Shown one piece after another: positions 15,371 through 23,172 of a DNA stretch of 23,319 nt. The notes below the pieces were generated by a model that did no database searches, was not told the origin of the DNA, and worked only from the letters and a program-made list of their open reading frames with translations. The translations under genes were made by a program, and so were the position numbers. Positions within the stretch are counted from its first letter, which is position 1, and every line of letters starts with the position of its first letter. Origin of the DNA: RGIG4608 sp045635885. Its GTDB lineage: Bacteria > Bacillota > Clostridia > Oscillospirales > CAG-272. The stretch spans positions 1-23,319 of the forward strand of contig JAZTWO010000006.1 of the NCBI GenBank assembly GCA_045635885.1, written 5' to 3'.

Positions 15371-16054
15371 ATGAAATACGAATTTTTGCTTTTTGATGCA
15401 GACCACACTCTTTTTGATTTCAAAACAGGCGAATATTGTGCGCTTAAAGAAGCGCTTGAGGAGTTAAGTCTTCCAAGCGACGACGAAATTATTGAGCGAT
15501 ATAGCGTTATAAACGTCAAATATTGGAAAATGCTTGAACGTGGCGAAATTGACAAGCAGAGTCTTATGCTTGCTCGTTTTGTTGAATTTTCAAGAGAATA
15601 TGGATTTGAAGAAAAAGCGCAGGAGCTTTCTGACCTCTATATGTCAAACCTTGCCCACGAAGCACAGCTTTTTGACGGAGCTTTAGAGATGGTTACAGAG
15701 TTATCAAAAAAATATAGATTGTTTATTATTACGAACGGAGTTAAAAGCACCCAAGACGGACGCTTTGGAATGTCACCCATCACCAAATATTTTGAAAAGA
15801 TTTTCATTTCAGAGGTTGTGGGCTATGAAAAACCTTGCAAAGAGTTTTTTGATGCAGTGGAAAGTGGAATTGACGGATATGTCCGTGAAAAAGCGATAGT
15901 AATAGGCGATTCACTTTCAAGCGACATCAAGGGCGCAATAAATTCGGGCATAGATTGTATCTGGTATAACCCTATAAAAAAGGAAGCTCCACAGGGTTGG
16001 AATATCACCTATACCGTGGAGAGTTTTGATGAAATTTTGAATATTCTTAAATAA
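15371..16054 (+). CDS. yjjG: HAD-family hydrolase, YjjG-type pyrimidine nucleotidase
   Basis: A haloacid-dehalogenase-type phosphatase. Family members of the YjjG type remove phosphate from nucleoside monophosphates, including non-canonical pyrimidines. The 227-residue protein has motif I FDADHTLFD (D9 nucleophile, D11), a helical cap (about 18-85), motif II ITNG (T121), motif III K154 (GYEKPCKEFF) and motif IV GDSLSSDI (D180, D185). The DADHTLFDF form, the TNGV motif and the length match the YjjG/YfnB subfamily, but the substrate is not proven. AGGAG lies 5 bases before ATG 15371. First gene of the murB-whiA transcript. Confidence 0.88.
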   Translation: MKYEFLLFDADHTLFDFKTGEYCALKEALEELSLPSDDEIIERYSVINVKYWKMLERGEIDKQSLMLARFVEFSREYGFEEKAQELSDLYMSNLAHEAQLFDGALEMVTELSKKYRLFIITNGVKSTQDGRFGMSPITKYFEKIFISEVVGYEKPCKEFFDAVESGIDGYVREKAIVIGDSLSSDIKGAINSGIDCIWYNPIKKEAPQGWNITYTVESFDEILNILK

Positions 16055-16069
16055 AAAGGGGAATTCATC

Positions 16070-16978
16070 ATGGCAGACATTATCAATTTTTTAAAGGAAT
16101 CGAATATAGAATTTGAAGAAAACGTTGCAGGCGCACGTCTTTGCTCATTTAAGGTTGGCGGTCCTGTCCGTGTGCTTGTAAAACCAAAAAACGTGGACCA
16201 GTTAACAGGGCTTTATGCCTTTTTAAACGAAAATGATATAGACAACGTCTTGCTTGGCAGGGGATCGAATGTAGTTGTTTCGGATAATGGATTTGATGGA
16301 GTTGTTGTATCCTTGGGCGAATTTTCGAAGATAGGACTTGACGTAACCGACGAAAATTGCATTGTTGCAGGTGCAGGTGCTTCAATGGCATCCCTTGCAA
16401 ATTTCGCCCATCAAAACGGACTTGCAGGACTTGAATTTGCCCACGGAATTCCGGGCAGTGTGGGTGGCGGCGTATATATGAACGCAGGCGCATACGGTGG
16501 CGAAATTTCGCAGGTCCTTGAATCATGCTTGGCATTCGATATGGATAGAGGAATACTTTGCGTTGTCGACGGTGCAGATTGTGATTTTTCTTATCGCCAT
16601 AGCGCATTTATGGATTATAAAAATTTAATCGTTCTTTTTGCGACCTTTGAATTAAAAAAGGGAAATAGTGATGAAATCAAGGCAAAAATGGATGAATATA
16701 AAGCAAAAAGAGTGGCAAGCCAACCGCTTGAATACCCAAGTGCAGGAAGCACCTTTAAACGTCCCGAGGGGTATTTTGCAGGCAAATTGATTGAAAACTG
16801 CGGACTCAAGGGATATGCAATCGGTGGTGCTCAAGTTAGCGAAAAGCACGCAGGGTTTGTAATAAATAAGGGTGGTGCAACCGCAACTGATATTGAAAAC
16901 TTGGTTGCCTATATACAAAAAACAGTTAAAGAAAAATTCGACGTTTCACTTGAATGTGAAATTGAATTTGTGGAGTAA
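16070..16978 (+). CDS. murB: UDP-N-acetylenolpyruvoylglucosamine reductase
   Basis: Reduces UDP-GlcNAc-enolpyruvate to UDP-MurNAc with FAD and NADPH, the second committed step of peptidoglycan synthesis. The 302-residue length is that of the type II Gram-positive form. The FAD-binding parts are LGRGSNVVVSD (62-72), AGAGASMASLA (100-110) and GIPGSVGGGVYMNAGAYGGE (126-145). The catalytic residues are R176 in SYRHS, S227 in GSTFKRP and E297 in LECEIEF, all present. ATG 16070 lies 8 bases after AAAGGGG. The whiA ATG follows its stop by two bases. In many Firmicutes rapZ and yvcK lie between murB and whiA; here they do not. Confidence 0.97.
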   Translation: MADIINFLKESNIEFEENVAGARLCSFKVGGPVRVLVKPKNVDQLTGLYAFLNENDIDNVLLGRGSNVVVSDNGFDGVVVSLGEFSKIGLDVTDENCIVAGAGASMASLANFAHQNGLAGLEFAHGIPGSVGGGVYMNAGAYGGEISQVLESCLAFDMDRGILCVVDGADCDFSYRHSAFMDYKNLIVLFATFELKKGNSDEIKAKMDEYKAKRVASQPLEYPSAGSTFKRPEGYFAGKLIENCGLKGYAIGGAQVSEKHAGFVINKGGATATDIENLVAYIQKTVKEKFDVSLECEIEFVE

Positions 16979-16980
16979 AA

Positions 16981-17877
16981 ATGGCTTTTTCAGAAGATAT
17001 AAAAAAAGAATTTATTGAAGAAATACCAAACAAAACCTGTTGCCGACGTGCGCTTGCATACGGTTTGCTTTTTGATGCATTTGTTGAAGGTGACAGAGTA
17101 TATTTGGACGCCTCAAGTGAAGAGCATGCCGATTTTTACAAGCGAGTTTTTGAACGCCAATTTTCAAAGGCAGTAACTCTTTCAGTTGTAAAAAAGGTGG
17201 GCAGGGACTATTTTCGTGTTGAATTCACATTTCCGTCAATGGCTAAAAAGGTTGCTTCGCTTGATAAAGACGGAGCGCAAATCAAAGACTATATGGAATT
17301 CAAATGTAATTTCTGCCGAATGAATTTCGTTCGTGGGATTTTCCTATCCCGTGCAACTGTGACCTTTTCTGCGGGAAATAACCATCTTGAATTTAGAATT
17401 CAACACCCAGAACGTGCAAGAATTTTAACTGAATTTCTTACCGCATGCAAAATTGCCCCCAAAATCGTTTCAAGACGAAACACAACGGGAATTTACTATA
17501 AAAAAGCCGATAGAATCGAGGATATTCTCAATCTAATGCAGGCAAACAACGCCTTTTTTGAGGTGATGAACAGGAGAATTGAACGAGATATTATCGTTCA
17601 AGAAAACAGGGCAGTAAACTGCGAGTCCGTTAATATCGCAAAGTCGGTTGCAACGGCACAAAAGCAGCTTCGTGCCATTGAAATTATTGAAAACGCAGGA
17701 CTTCTTGAAAAAATAGGAAGTGAGCTTACCGAGAGCGCAAAATTGCGACTTGAAAATCACTCCGCCTCTCTTTCCGAGCTTGCTTCAATGCACGAGCCAC
17801 CAATCACAAAATCAACACTCAATAATCGCTTCGCCAAAATTATGAAAATGGCGGAGAATATTGCGAATAGAAAATAA
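16981..17877 (+). CDS. whiA: WhiA, DNA-binding sporulation/cell-division regulator
   Basis: WhiA is a Gram-positive DNA-binding protein with a degenerate LAGLIDADG homing-endonuclease fold and a C-terminal helix-turn-helix. It controls sporulation division in Streptomyces and influences chromosome segregation and division in Bacillus. The 298-residue protein has the N-terminal FSEDIKKEF motif, the RRALAYGLLFDAF segment, KCNFCRMNFVRGIFLSRATV (about 108-127), NCESVNIAKSVATAQKQ (about 214-230) and an HTH with LSELASMHEPPITKSTLNNR. The NFVRGIFLS core is the conserved part of the endonuclease-like domain. It has only a GTGGAG inside the murB end as ribosome binding site. A hairpin overlaps its stop codon. 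Confidence 0.95.
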   Translation: MAFSEDIKKEFIEEIPNKTCCRRALAYGLLFDAFVEGDRVYLDASSEEHADFYKRVFERQFSKAVTLSVVKKVGRDYFRVEFTFPSMAKKVASLDKDGAQIKDYMEFKCNFCRMNFVRGIFLSRATVTFSAGNNHLEFRIQHPERARILTEFLTACKIAPKIVSRRNTTGIYYKKADRIEDILNLMQANNAFFEVMNRRIERDIIVQENRAVNCESVNIAKSVATAQKQLRAIEIIENAGLLEKIGSELTESAKLRLENHSASLSELASMHEPPITKSTLNNRFAKIMKMAENIANRK

Positions 17878-18180
17878 GCCTTCCCCTCAATTGAAAGGCT
17901 TAGGTGAGCGCGAATTCGCGAAAGCACACTGTTCGTAGCTGTTTTGATAGCAATATGGCTATTGTTTGGATAGCAAATCATAGATTTTTGAGGTGACGAG
18001 AAAATCGTCTTGTGTTGTTTTGCTTCACAAAACAACACGATTTGCGCGTAATTCGGTAGAGTTTTTGCAAACTTTACGGCTACACTTACACCCATATTTT
18101 ATAGTTTTTAGGGGTGTGGGGCGGTTTTTTAAAAAAAGCCCCACGTCCTAACCAACTAACTTCCCTGAAAGGAGAACACC
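17875..18180 (+). other. Structured 303-base whiA-dnaE spacer without a gene
   Basis: No supported gene. Hairpins in order: (a) TAAGCCTT/AAGGCTTA (17875-17902), overlapping the whiA stop, without a T tract; (b) a 12-base palindrome CGCGAATTCGCG (17909-17920); (c) a long stem GTGTTGTTTTG/CAAAACAACAC (18012-18038, five-base loop), extended by AAATC/GATTT across a 5-base bulge; (d) GTAGAGTTT/AAACTTTAC (18056-18077); (e) GTGGGGC/GCCCCAC with T6/A6 inside (18116-18144). Hairpin (e) competes with ACACCC (18089-18094) / GGGTGT (18112-18117), an attenuator-like choice. A GAAAGGAG ribosome binding site precedes dnaE. No good sigma-A promoter was seen, so dnaE may be read from the whiA side. Confidence 0.6.
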
Positions 18181-21100
18181 ATGTCTGAATTTGTACATTT
18201 ACATTTACACAGTGAATATAGTTTGCTTGATGGCGCATGCAGAGTGCGTGATATACCGAAAAGGGCAAAGGAATGCGGACACGATGCGGTGGCTTTGACC
18301 GACCACGGTGTTCTTTTTGGCGCGCCTGCATTTTTGTCCGCTTGTAAAAAAGAGGGGATAAAGGGAATTGTTGGTTGCGAGGTTTACGTTGCTCCAAGGT
18401 CACGATTTGATAAAACAAGTGGAAACGGACAACCCTACCACCTTGTTTTGCTTTGCAAAAACGAGATTGGCTATAAAAACCTTTTGCAAATGGTTTCTCT
18501 TTCTTATACCGAAGGTTTTTATTCAAAACCAAGGGTGGATATGGAACTTCTTAAACGATATAGTGAGGGGCTTATCGCTCTATCTGCCTGTCTTGCGGGA
18601 AGAATTTCTCGAATGCTCACCGCAGGCGACTACGACATGGCAAAGATTGCGGCGCTTGAATATGCCGAAATTTTTGGGAAAGACAATTTTTACATTGAAA
18701 TACAAAACCACGGTTTTGAAGAGCAAAAGCAGATTTTACCCGACCTTGTGCGACTTGCCAAGGAGTGTGATTTGCCACTTGTTGCAACTAATGACTGTCA
18801 CTATCTTCGCCGTCGAGATGCCGACACACAGGCAATTTTGATGTGCATTCAAATGAATAAAGTTATCACCGAGGGCAGACCAATTGGCTTTGAAACCGAC
18901 GAATTTTATTATAAAGATACGGATGAAATGAAGCTCCTTTTCTCTAAATACGAGGGGGCTATTGAAAACACGGTCAAAATTGCCGAAAGATGCAATTTTG
19001 AGATTGAAAATAATGGTTTCATCCTTCCCAAATACCCCGTGCCGGATGGTAAGGGGTCAGGGGAATATTTGCGCTCACTTGTTCTTTCAGGACTTGAAAA
19101 ACGTGAGCAAAACGGTACGATTTCCTATAAAAATCATAACAAAAACGAATATATCGAAAGAATTGATTATGAGCTTTCTGTAATCGACTCAATGGGCTAT
19201 AGCGACTATTTCCTGATTGTTTGGGACTACGTTGCCTTTGCTCGAGGCAAGGGTATTCCCGTGGGACCGGGACGTGGATCCGGCGCAGGAAGCTTGGTGG
19301 CATATTTGCTTTATATCACCGACATTGACCCCATTGAATTTGACCTTTTGTTTGAAAGATTTTTAAATCCCGAGCGTGTTAGCATGCCCGATATTGATAT
19401 GGACTTTTGCTATAACAGACGTGACGAGATTATTGAATATGTGAAAGAAAAATACGGTAGCGACCACGTTTCACAAATTGCAACCTTTGGCACACTTGCT
19501 GCAAAGGCGGCAATTCGAGATACGGGCAGAGCCATGGGAATGAGCTATGCAGACGTTGATGCAATTGCAACAAAAATTCCACGAATGCTTGGAATTACGC
19601 TTGAAGATGCGTTGCTCGACCCCGATTTTCGTGCTAAATATGAAGAGAGCGATCAAAACAGAAAACTGATTGACACCGCAATGGCGCTTGAGGGAATGCC
19701 ACGAAACGTGAGCATCCATGCGGCAGGCATTGTCATCACGGACAAGCCACTTTATAATTATGTTCCGCTTGCTCTCAGTAACGGAATGGCCATAACTCAA
19801 TATGATATGGATGCGGTGGCAGATTTGGGACTTCTCAAATTTGACTTTTTGGCGCTTCGTTATTTAACTATTGTAAATGATGCGGTTTTGCAGATAAAAG
19901 AGCAAAATCCCGATTTTGATATTGAAAAAATCCCACTTGACGATAAGCAAACCTACGATTTAATTTCCACAGGCATGACTGAGGGGATTTTCCAGCTTGA
20001 AAGTGCGGGAATGCGACAGTTCTTGTCGGAATTAAAGCCACAAAGCCTTGAGGATATTATTATCGCCATTTCGCTTTATCGTCCGGGACCCATGGATTCA
20101 ATTCCACACTATCTTGAGTGCCGTGAAAACCCCGAAAAAATCGAATATCCGCTTGAAATTTTGCAGGATGTATTAAAATCCACGTCGGGCGTTGTTGTGT
20201 ATCAAGAGCAGGTAATGAGCATTTTCCGCATCGTTGCGGGATACACGTTTGGGCATGCCGACATTGTGCGACGTGCGATGTCAAAGAAAAAACATGCCGT
20301 GCTTGAAGCTGAAAGAGATGCCTTTATTAGTGGGGCAATTTCAAGAGGCGTTGATGGTAACAAAGCAGAAAAACTCTTTGACGATATGATTTCCTTTGCA
20401 AATTATGCCTTCAACAAGAGCCATGCGGCTGCTTATTCAATAATTTCTTATCGCACCGCATATCTTAAAACTCACTATCCAAAGCAATATTTTGCCGCAT
20501 TACTTACAAGTGTGCTTGGCAATATGCCCAAAATAGCTGAATATATTTCCGACTGTGCAAAGCTCGGCATTGGAGTTTTACCCCCTGATATAAACAATAG
20601 CGAAATGTACTTTCACGTTAGTGAAAACAATATTCGCTTTGGGCTTTTGGCAATTAAAAATGTGGGGCAAAATTTTGTTGCTAATGCGATAAAAGAGCGA
20701 AAGAGAAGACCTTTCTCCTCATTTGATGATTTTATTGACCGAATGAGCGATTACGATATGAATAAGCGACAGGTTGAATCCCTTATCAAAAGTGGCGCCA
20801 TGGACCATCTTGGAAAGCATAGAAGTCAGTTGATGGCTTGCTATGAAATGATAATAGACGGTGCAACAAGTAAGCGTGGCAATAATATCGCAGGTCAGCT
20901 CGACTTTTTCTCAATGGCAGAGGGACTTGATACAGGACTTGCCTTTAAATACCCCGACTTGCCCGAAATTCCGTTGTCCATTAAGCTTGCGCAGGAAAAG
21001 GAGGCAACAGGGCTATATTTTTCAGGGCACCCACTTGACTCATACCGTGACCATATAGACTCGATTGCGCACGAAGAAATTGTTGCTTTGAATGATTTTG

Positions 21101-21669
21101 ATGGCGCAGAACGAAGGTTTATCAACATAGTTGGAATTGTTGGGTCAATAAGTGTTAAAATGACCAAAAACGGTGATAAAATGGCATTTTTCACACTTGG
21201 AGATAGATACGGAGAAATCGAATGTATTGCCTTTTCCCGTGCATATACACAGGTTGCTCGTTTTATAAACGAGGACGCAGCCCTTTGCGTTAATGGTACG
21301 TTGCAATTTAGAGAGGACGAAAGCGCAAAACTGATTGTTTCAAGCATCAAACCGCTTCAAAAGAACGGTGAATACCGTCCGAATGATGAAAAAATCAACA
21401 ATGCGCCAAAACTTGAAGATAAAAAGCAAGTATTTGGCGGCGCAGAGCAGAGAATAAGAAAGCTTTATTTAAGAGTGCCCGCACTTGATTCAAAAGAGTT
21501 TGATTATGCTAAAAATCTTGTTGAAATATTTGAGGGCGCAACTGAAGTTATCTTCTATGATAACTCCACAAAGCAATATAAATCATCAGGGCTCGGCTTC
21601 GACGCAACGGATTACACATTAAAGCAATTGAAAAATCTTCTTGGAAACGGGAACGTTGTTATGAAATAA
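18181..21669 (+). CDS. dnaE: DNA polymerase III alpha subunit, DnaE type
   Basis: A replicative C-family DNA polymerase. The 1162-residue length and domain order are those of DnaE, not PolC (which carries an inserted exonuclease and an N-terminal OB domain). The PHP domain starts with HLHLHSEYS (6-14) and has TDHG (40-43), GCEVYVAP (65-72) and ATNDCHYL (202-209), so its metal site looks intact. The palm has PDIDMDF with D404 and D406 and the third catalytic residue D555 in KFDFLALRYL; GPGRGSGAGSLVAYLL is at 362-377. A helix-hairpin-helix region, clamp-binding region and OB fold (GIVGSISVKMTKNGDKMAFFTL) follow. In this group DnaE often acts beside PolC. Its TAA overlaps a terminator stem. Confidence 0.97.
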   Translation: MSEFVHLHLHSEYSLLDGACRVRDIPKRAKECGHDAVALTDHGVLFGAPAFLSACKKEGIKGIVGCEVYVAPRSRFDKTSGNGQPYHLVLLCKNEIGYKNLLQMVSLSYTEGFYSKPRVDMELLKRYSEGLIALSACLAGRISRMLTAGDYDMAKIAALEYAEIFGKDNFYIEIQNHGFEEQKQILPDLVRLAKECDLPLVATNDCHYLRRRDADTQAILMCIQMNKVITEGRPIGFETDEFYYKDTDEMKLLFSKYEGAIENTVKIAERCNFEIENNGFILPKYPVPDGKGSGEYLRSLVLSGLEKREQNGTISYKNHNKNEYIERIDYELSVIDSMGYSDYFLIVWDYVAFARGKGIPVGPGRGSGAGSLVAYLLYITDIDPIEFDLLFERFLNPERVSMPDIDMDFCYNRRDEIIEYVKEKYGSDHVSQIATFGTLAAKAAIRDTGRAMGMSYADVDAIATKIPRMLGITLEDALLDPDFRAKYEESDQNRKLIDTAMALEGMPRNVSIHAAGIVITDKPLYNYVPLALSNGMAITQYDMDAVADLGLLKFDFLALRYLTIVNDAVLQIKEQNPDFDIEKIPLDDKQTYDLISTGMTEGIFQLESAGMRQFLSELKPQSLEDIIIAISLYRPGPMDSIPHYLECRENPEKIEYPLEILQDVLKSTSGVVVYQEQVMSIFRIVAGYTFGHADIVRRAMSKKKHAVLEAERDAFISGAISRGVDGNKAEKLFDDMISFANYAFNKSHAAAYSIISYRTAYLKTHYPKQYFAALLTSVLGNMPKIAEYISDCAKLGIGVLPPDINNSEMYFHVSENNIRFGLLAIKNVGQNFVANAIKERKRRPFSSFDDFIDRMSDYDMNKRQVESLIKSGAMDHLGKHRSQLMACYEMIIDGATSKRGNNIAGQLDFFSMAEGLDTGLAFKYPDLPEIPLSIKLAQEKEATGLYFSGHPLDSYRDHIDSIAHEEIVALNDFDGAERRFINIVGIVGSISVKMTKNGDKMAFFTLGDRYGEIECIAFSRAYTQVARFINEDAALCVNGTLQFREDESAKLIVSSIKPLQKNGEYRPNDEKINNAPKLEDKKQVFGGAEQRIRKLYLRVPALDSKEFDYAKNLVEIFEGATEVIFYDNSTKQYKSSGLGFDATDYTLKQLKNLLGNGNVVMK

Positions 21670-21692
21670 AGGAGAGCATCAGCTCTCCTTTT
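21668..21692. terminator. Bidirectional terminator shared by dnaE and the glycosyltransferase gene
   Basis: Ten-base perfect stem AAAGGAGAGC (21668-21677) / GCTCTCCTTT (21682-21691) with an ATCA loop. The dnaE TAA (21667-21669) runs into the left arm. The minus-strand gene's TGA (21681-21679) is in the loop and its last three codons form the other arm. T tracts are short (four on the plus side, three on the minus side). Confidence 0.8.
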
Positions 21693-22800
21693 GATTTGCT
21701 TTTGAATATAAATTTTCCAATTTTTTAGTCATTATTTTATCGTTTAATTCTTCGGCATATCTTATTGAAGCGCAGAGGGAACAATTTTTGTATAATTTTT
21801 TGTCGGTATATAGCTTGCATATTGCTTGGGCTAAAGAATTTGGGTTTTGCGCTTCGAAAAGCAAACCGCAAGATTCGTTCTTCAACATATAGGGGTTTCC
21901 GCCAATGTTAGTAGCCACGCAGGGTAGCCCCAAACTGAAGCCTTCAGAGATAGAAAGGGAGGCGGTTTCGCTTAAAAATGAGCAATTTACATTGAGATTT
22001 GTGAGGTTGAAAATTGGGGAAACGTCCTCTAAAAAGCCAATAAAATCAACGGAATTCTCGATTTTTAAGGCTTTGGCATAGCTTTGCAAATTCTCTTTTT
22101 GAGAGCCGTTGCCAACAATGAAAAACTTGAAGTTTGGATGCGATTTTTGGCAGATTTTTGCCGCTTCAAGCAGGGTTTTGTGCCCTTTATATTCTTCAAG
22201 TCGGGCGAAATATGATATGACAAAATCATCTTTTTCAAGTCCGTATTTTGCTTTGTAAAATGCTTTTTCTTCCTCTGAGAAGGGGCGAATTTGGGGCGCT
22301 CCGTTTACGATTGTGGTTATCTTTTTTGGGTTGCAACCCATTTTTATAAGTTCCTTTTTAGCTGAATTTTCAACTGCAATTATTGAGGTGGAAAGCAGGT
22401 TGTTGAATCCTCCAAACACTCGAGAAAAGTCGAAAAATATCGTAGTTTTGTGCATATTAAATGCACAATGCTTTGTAAAAATTCTGCTTTTAATTCGTAG
22501 AATTGTCGAAGCGATTCGTGAGGATAGGGAACCGTGTGAATGGACTATATCGGGGCGGACTTCTTGTATTATTCTATAACATTCGAAAAGGTTTAAAAGT
22601 GAAAAAGACCTGTCACCTCCGTGCTTGAACGTGACGATTTTGCAGGGGAGGGGGCGGAGCTTTTTTATAAGCTCGCTTTCGTGGGGGAGGGCGACGGTGA
22701 TGTCGAACTTTTTGGGGTTCATGTTTTGAATTTGGGCGCAGAGAAGGTTGCCTGCTCCACCTATGTTTTTGTCGGTTATAAAATGCAAAATTCTAATCAT
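21679..22800 (-). CDS. GT4-family glycosyltransferase
   Basis: A retaining GT-B glycosyltransferase that would add a sugar from a nucleotide donor to an envelope polymer or lipid. The 373-residue protein has an N-terminal acceptor domain (1 to about 165) with ILHFITDKNIGGAGNLL and IVHSHGS, then a GT4 donor domain (about 190-360) with SYFARLEEYKGHKTLLEA, FIVGNGS and the E-x7-E pair E278/E286 in SETASLSISEGFSLGLP. No membrane segment is seen; such enzymes are often peripheral. The donor and acceptor cannot be predicted and no polysaccharide cluster is visible. ATG 22800 follows AAGGAG. Its final codons are part of the terminator hairpin. Confidence 0.9.
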   Translation of the reverse strand: MIRILHFITDKNIGGAGNLLCAQIQNMNPKKFDITVALPHESELIKKLRPLPCKIVTFKHGGDRSFSLLNLFECYRIIQEVRPDIVHSHGSLSSRIASTILRIKSRIFTKHCAFNMHKTTIFFDFSRVFGGFNNLLSTSIIAVENSAKKELIKMGCNPKKITTIVNGAPQIRPFSEEEKAFYKAKYGLEKDDFVISYFARLEEYKGHKTLLEAAKICQKSHPNFKFFIVGNGSQKENLQSYAKALKIENSVDFIGFLEDVSPIFNLTNLNVNCSFLSETASLSISEGFSLGLPCVATNIGGNPYMLKNESCGLLFEAQNPNSLAQAICKLYTDKKLYKNCSLCASIRYAEELNDKIMTKKLENLYSKANQKES

Positions 22801-22898
22801 TTTTTTGCTCCTTAAGGGTGGTTTTTTGACATTATGAACAATTCGTTTTTATTATTTTGTGTAATATGCAAAAACATATTATTTTTTCTATATATATA

Positions 22899-22927
22899 TT
22901 GATTTATTTTTTTATTTGTGATATACT
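22899..22927 (+). promoter_or_regulatory. Candidate extended -10 promoter for the lipoprotein leader
   Basis: TTGATT (22899-22904), a 17-base spacer and TATACT (22922-22927) preceded by TG (an extended -10). Transcription would start near 22934, giving a leader of about 240 bases. The part of the gap nearer the glycosyltransferase (22801-22898) is AT-rich and shows no clear minus-strand promoter. Confidence 0.6.
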
Positions 22928-22964
22928 TATTAAAGTTATGCCAATAATTGCTAAAAATTATGTT

Positions 22965-22984
22965 ACAAAAGTGTGTACTTTTGT
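22965..22984. repeat. Inverted repeat in the lipoprotein leader
   Basis: ACAAAAGT (22965-22972) and ACTTTTGT (22977-22984) are perfect arms around GTGT. With one bulged T, the outer GTT/AAC (22962-22964 / 22986-22988) also pair. Located about 30-50 bases after the likely start of transcription, it could be a protein operator or an RNA hairpin. Confidence 0.55.
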
Positions 22985-23019
22985 TAACAAAACGTAAACG
23001 GGCAATTTTTGGCGAAAAT

Positions 23020-23130
23020 CCACACTTTTGGGGTGTGGCGGAAACGAAAGTGCATAAATTGGCTCGGTCGGGTGGTGACTCGGCAGGGTGCTGTAGCTCG
23101 GTGGCGGTGATTTATGTTTTTTCGTTTCCG
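23020..23130 (+). other. Structured 5' leader element with long helix and G-rich apex
   Basis: A hairpin CCACAC/GTGTGG (23020-23038) is followed directly by a helix of 21 positions: 23039-23059 pairs with 23110-23130. It has CGGAAACGAAA/TTTCGTTTCCG and CATAAAT/ATTTATG joined by a 3-by-3 segment of two G-U pairs and one U-U. The 50 apical bases (23060-23109) hold 25 G and 10 C, far more GC than the surroundings, with CTCGG three times and many GG tracts. The pairing is clearly seen. The role as cis-regulatory RNA or small RNA is inferred, and it matches no riboswitch class I recognise. Confidence 0.65.
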
Positions 23131-23172
23131 AAAATTGAGACTCATATAAAAATTTTAGAAAGGAAAATGATT

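Noticed and set aside
18086..18532. Minus-strand open frame of 148 codons over the start of dnaE.
   Set aside because: It is antisense to a clear PHP domain, has no ribosome binding site and no recognisable protein features.
18181..21669. Considered as PolC.
   Set aside because: The PHP domain is at the very N-terminus and the catalytic D404/D406/D555 spacing matches DnaE; no exonuclease insert is present.
23069..23084. CGGGTGGTGACTCGGC resembles the T-box sequence (GGGTGGTACCGCG).
   Set aside because: The ACC needed to pair with the tRNA-like anti-terminator is not kept, no stem I features or downstream terminator are present, and the segment lies inside a different strong helix.
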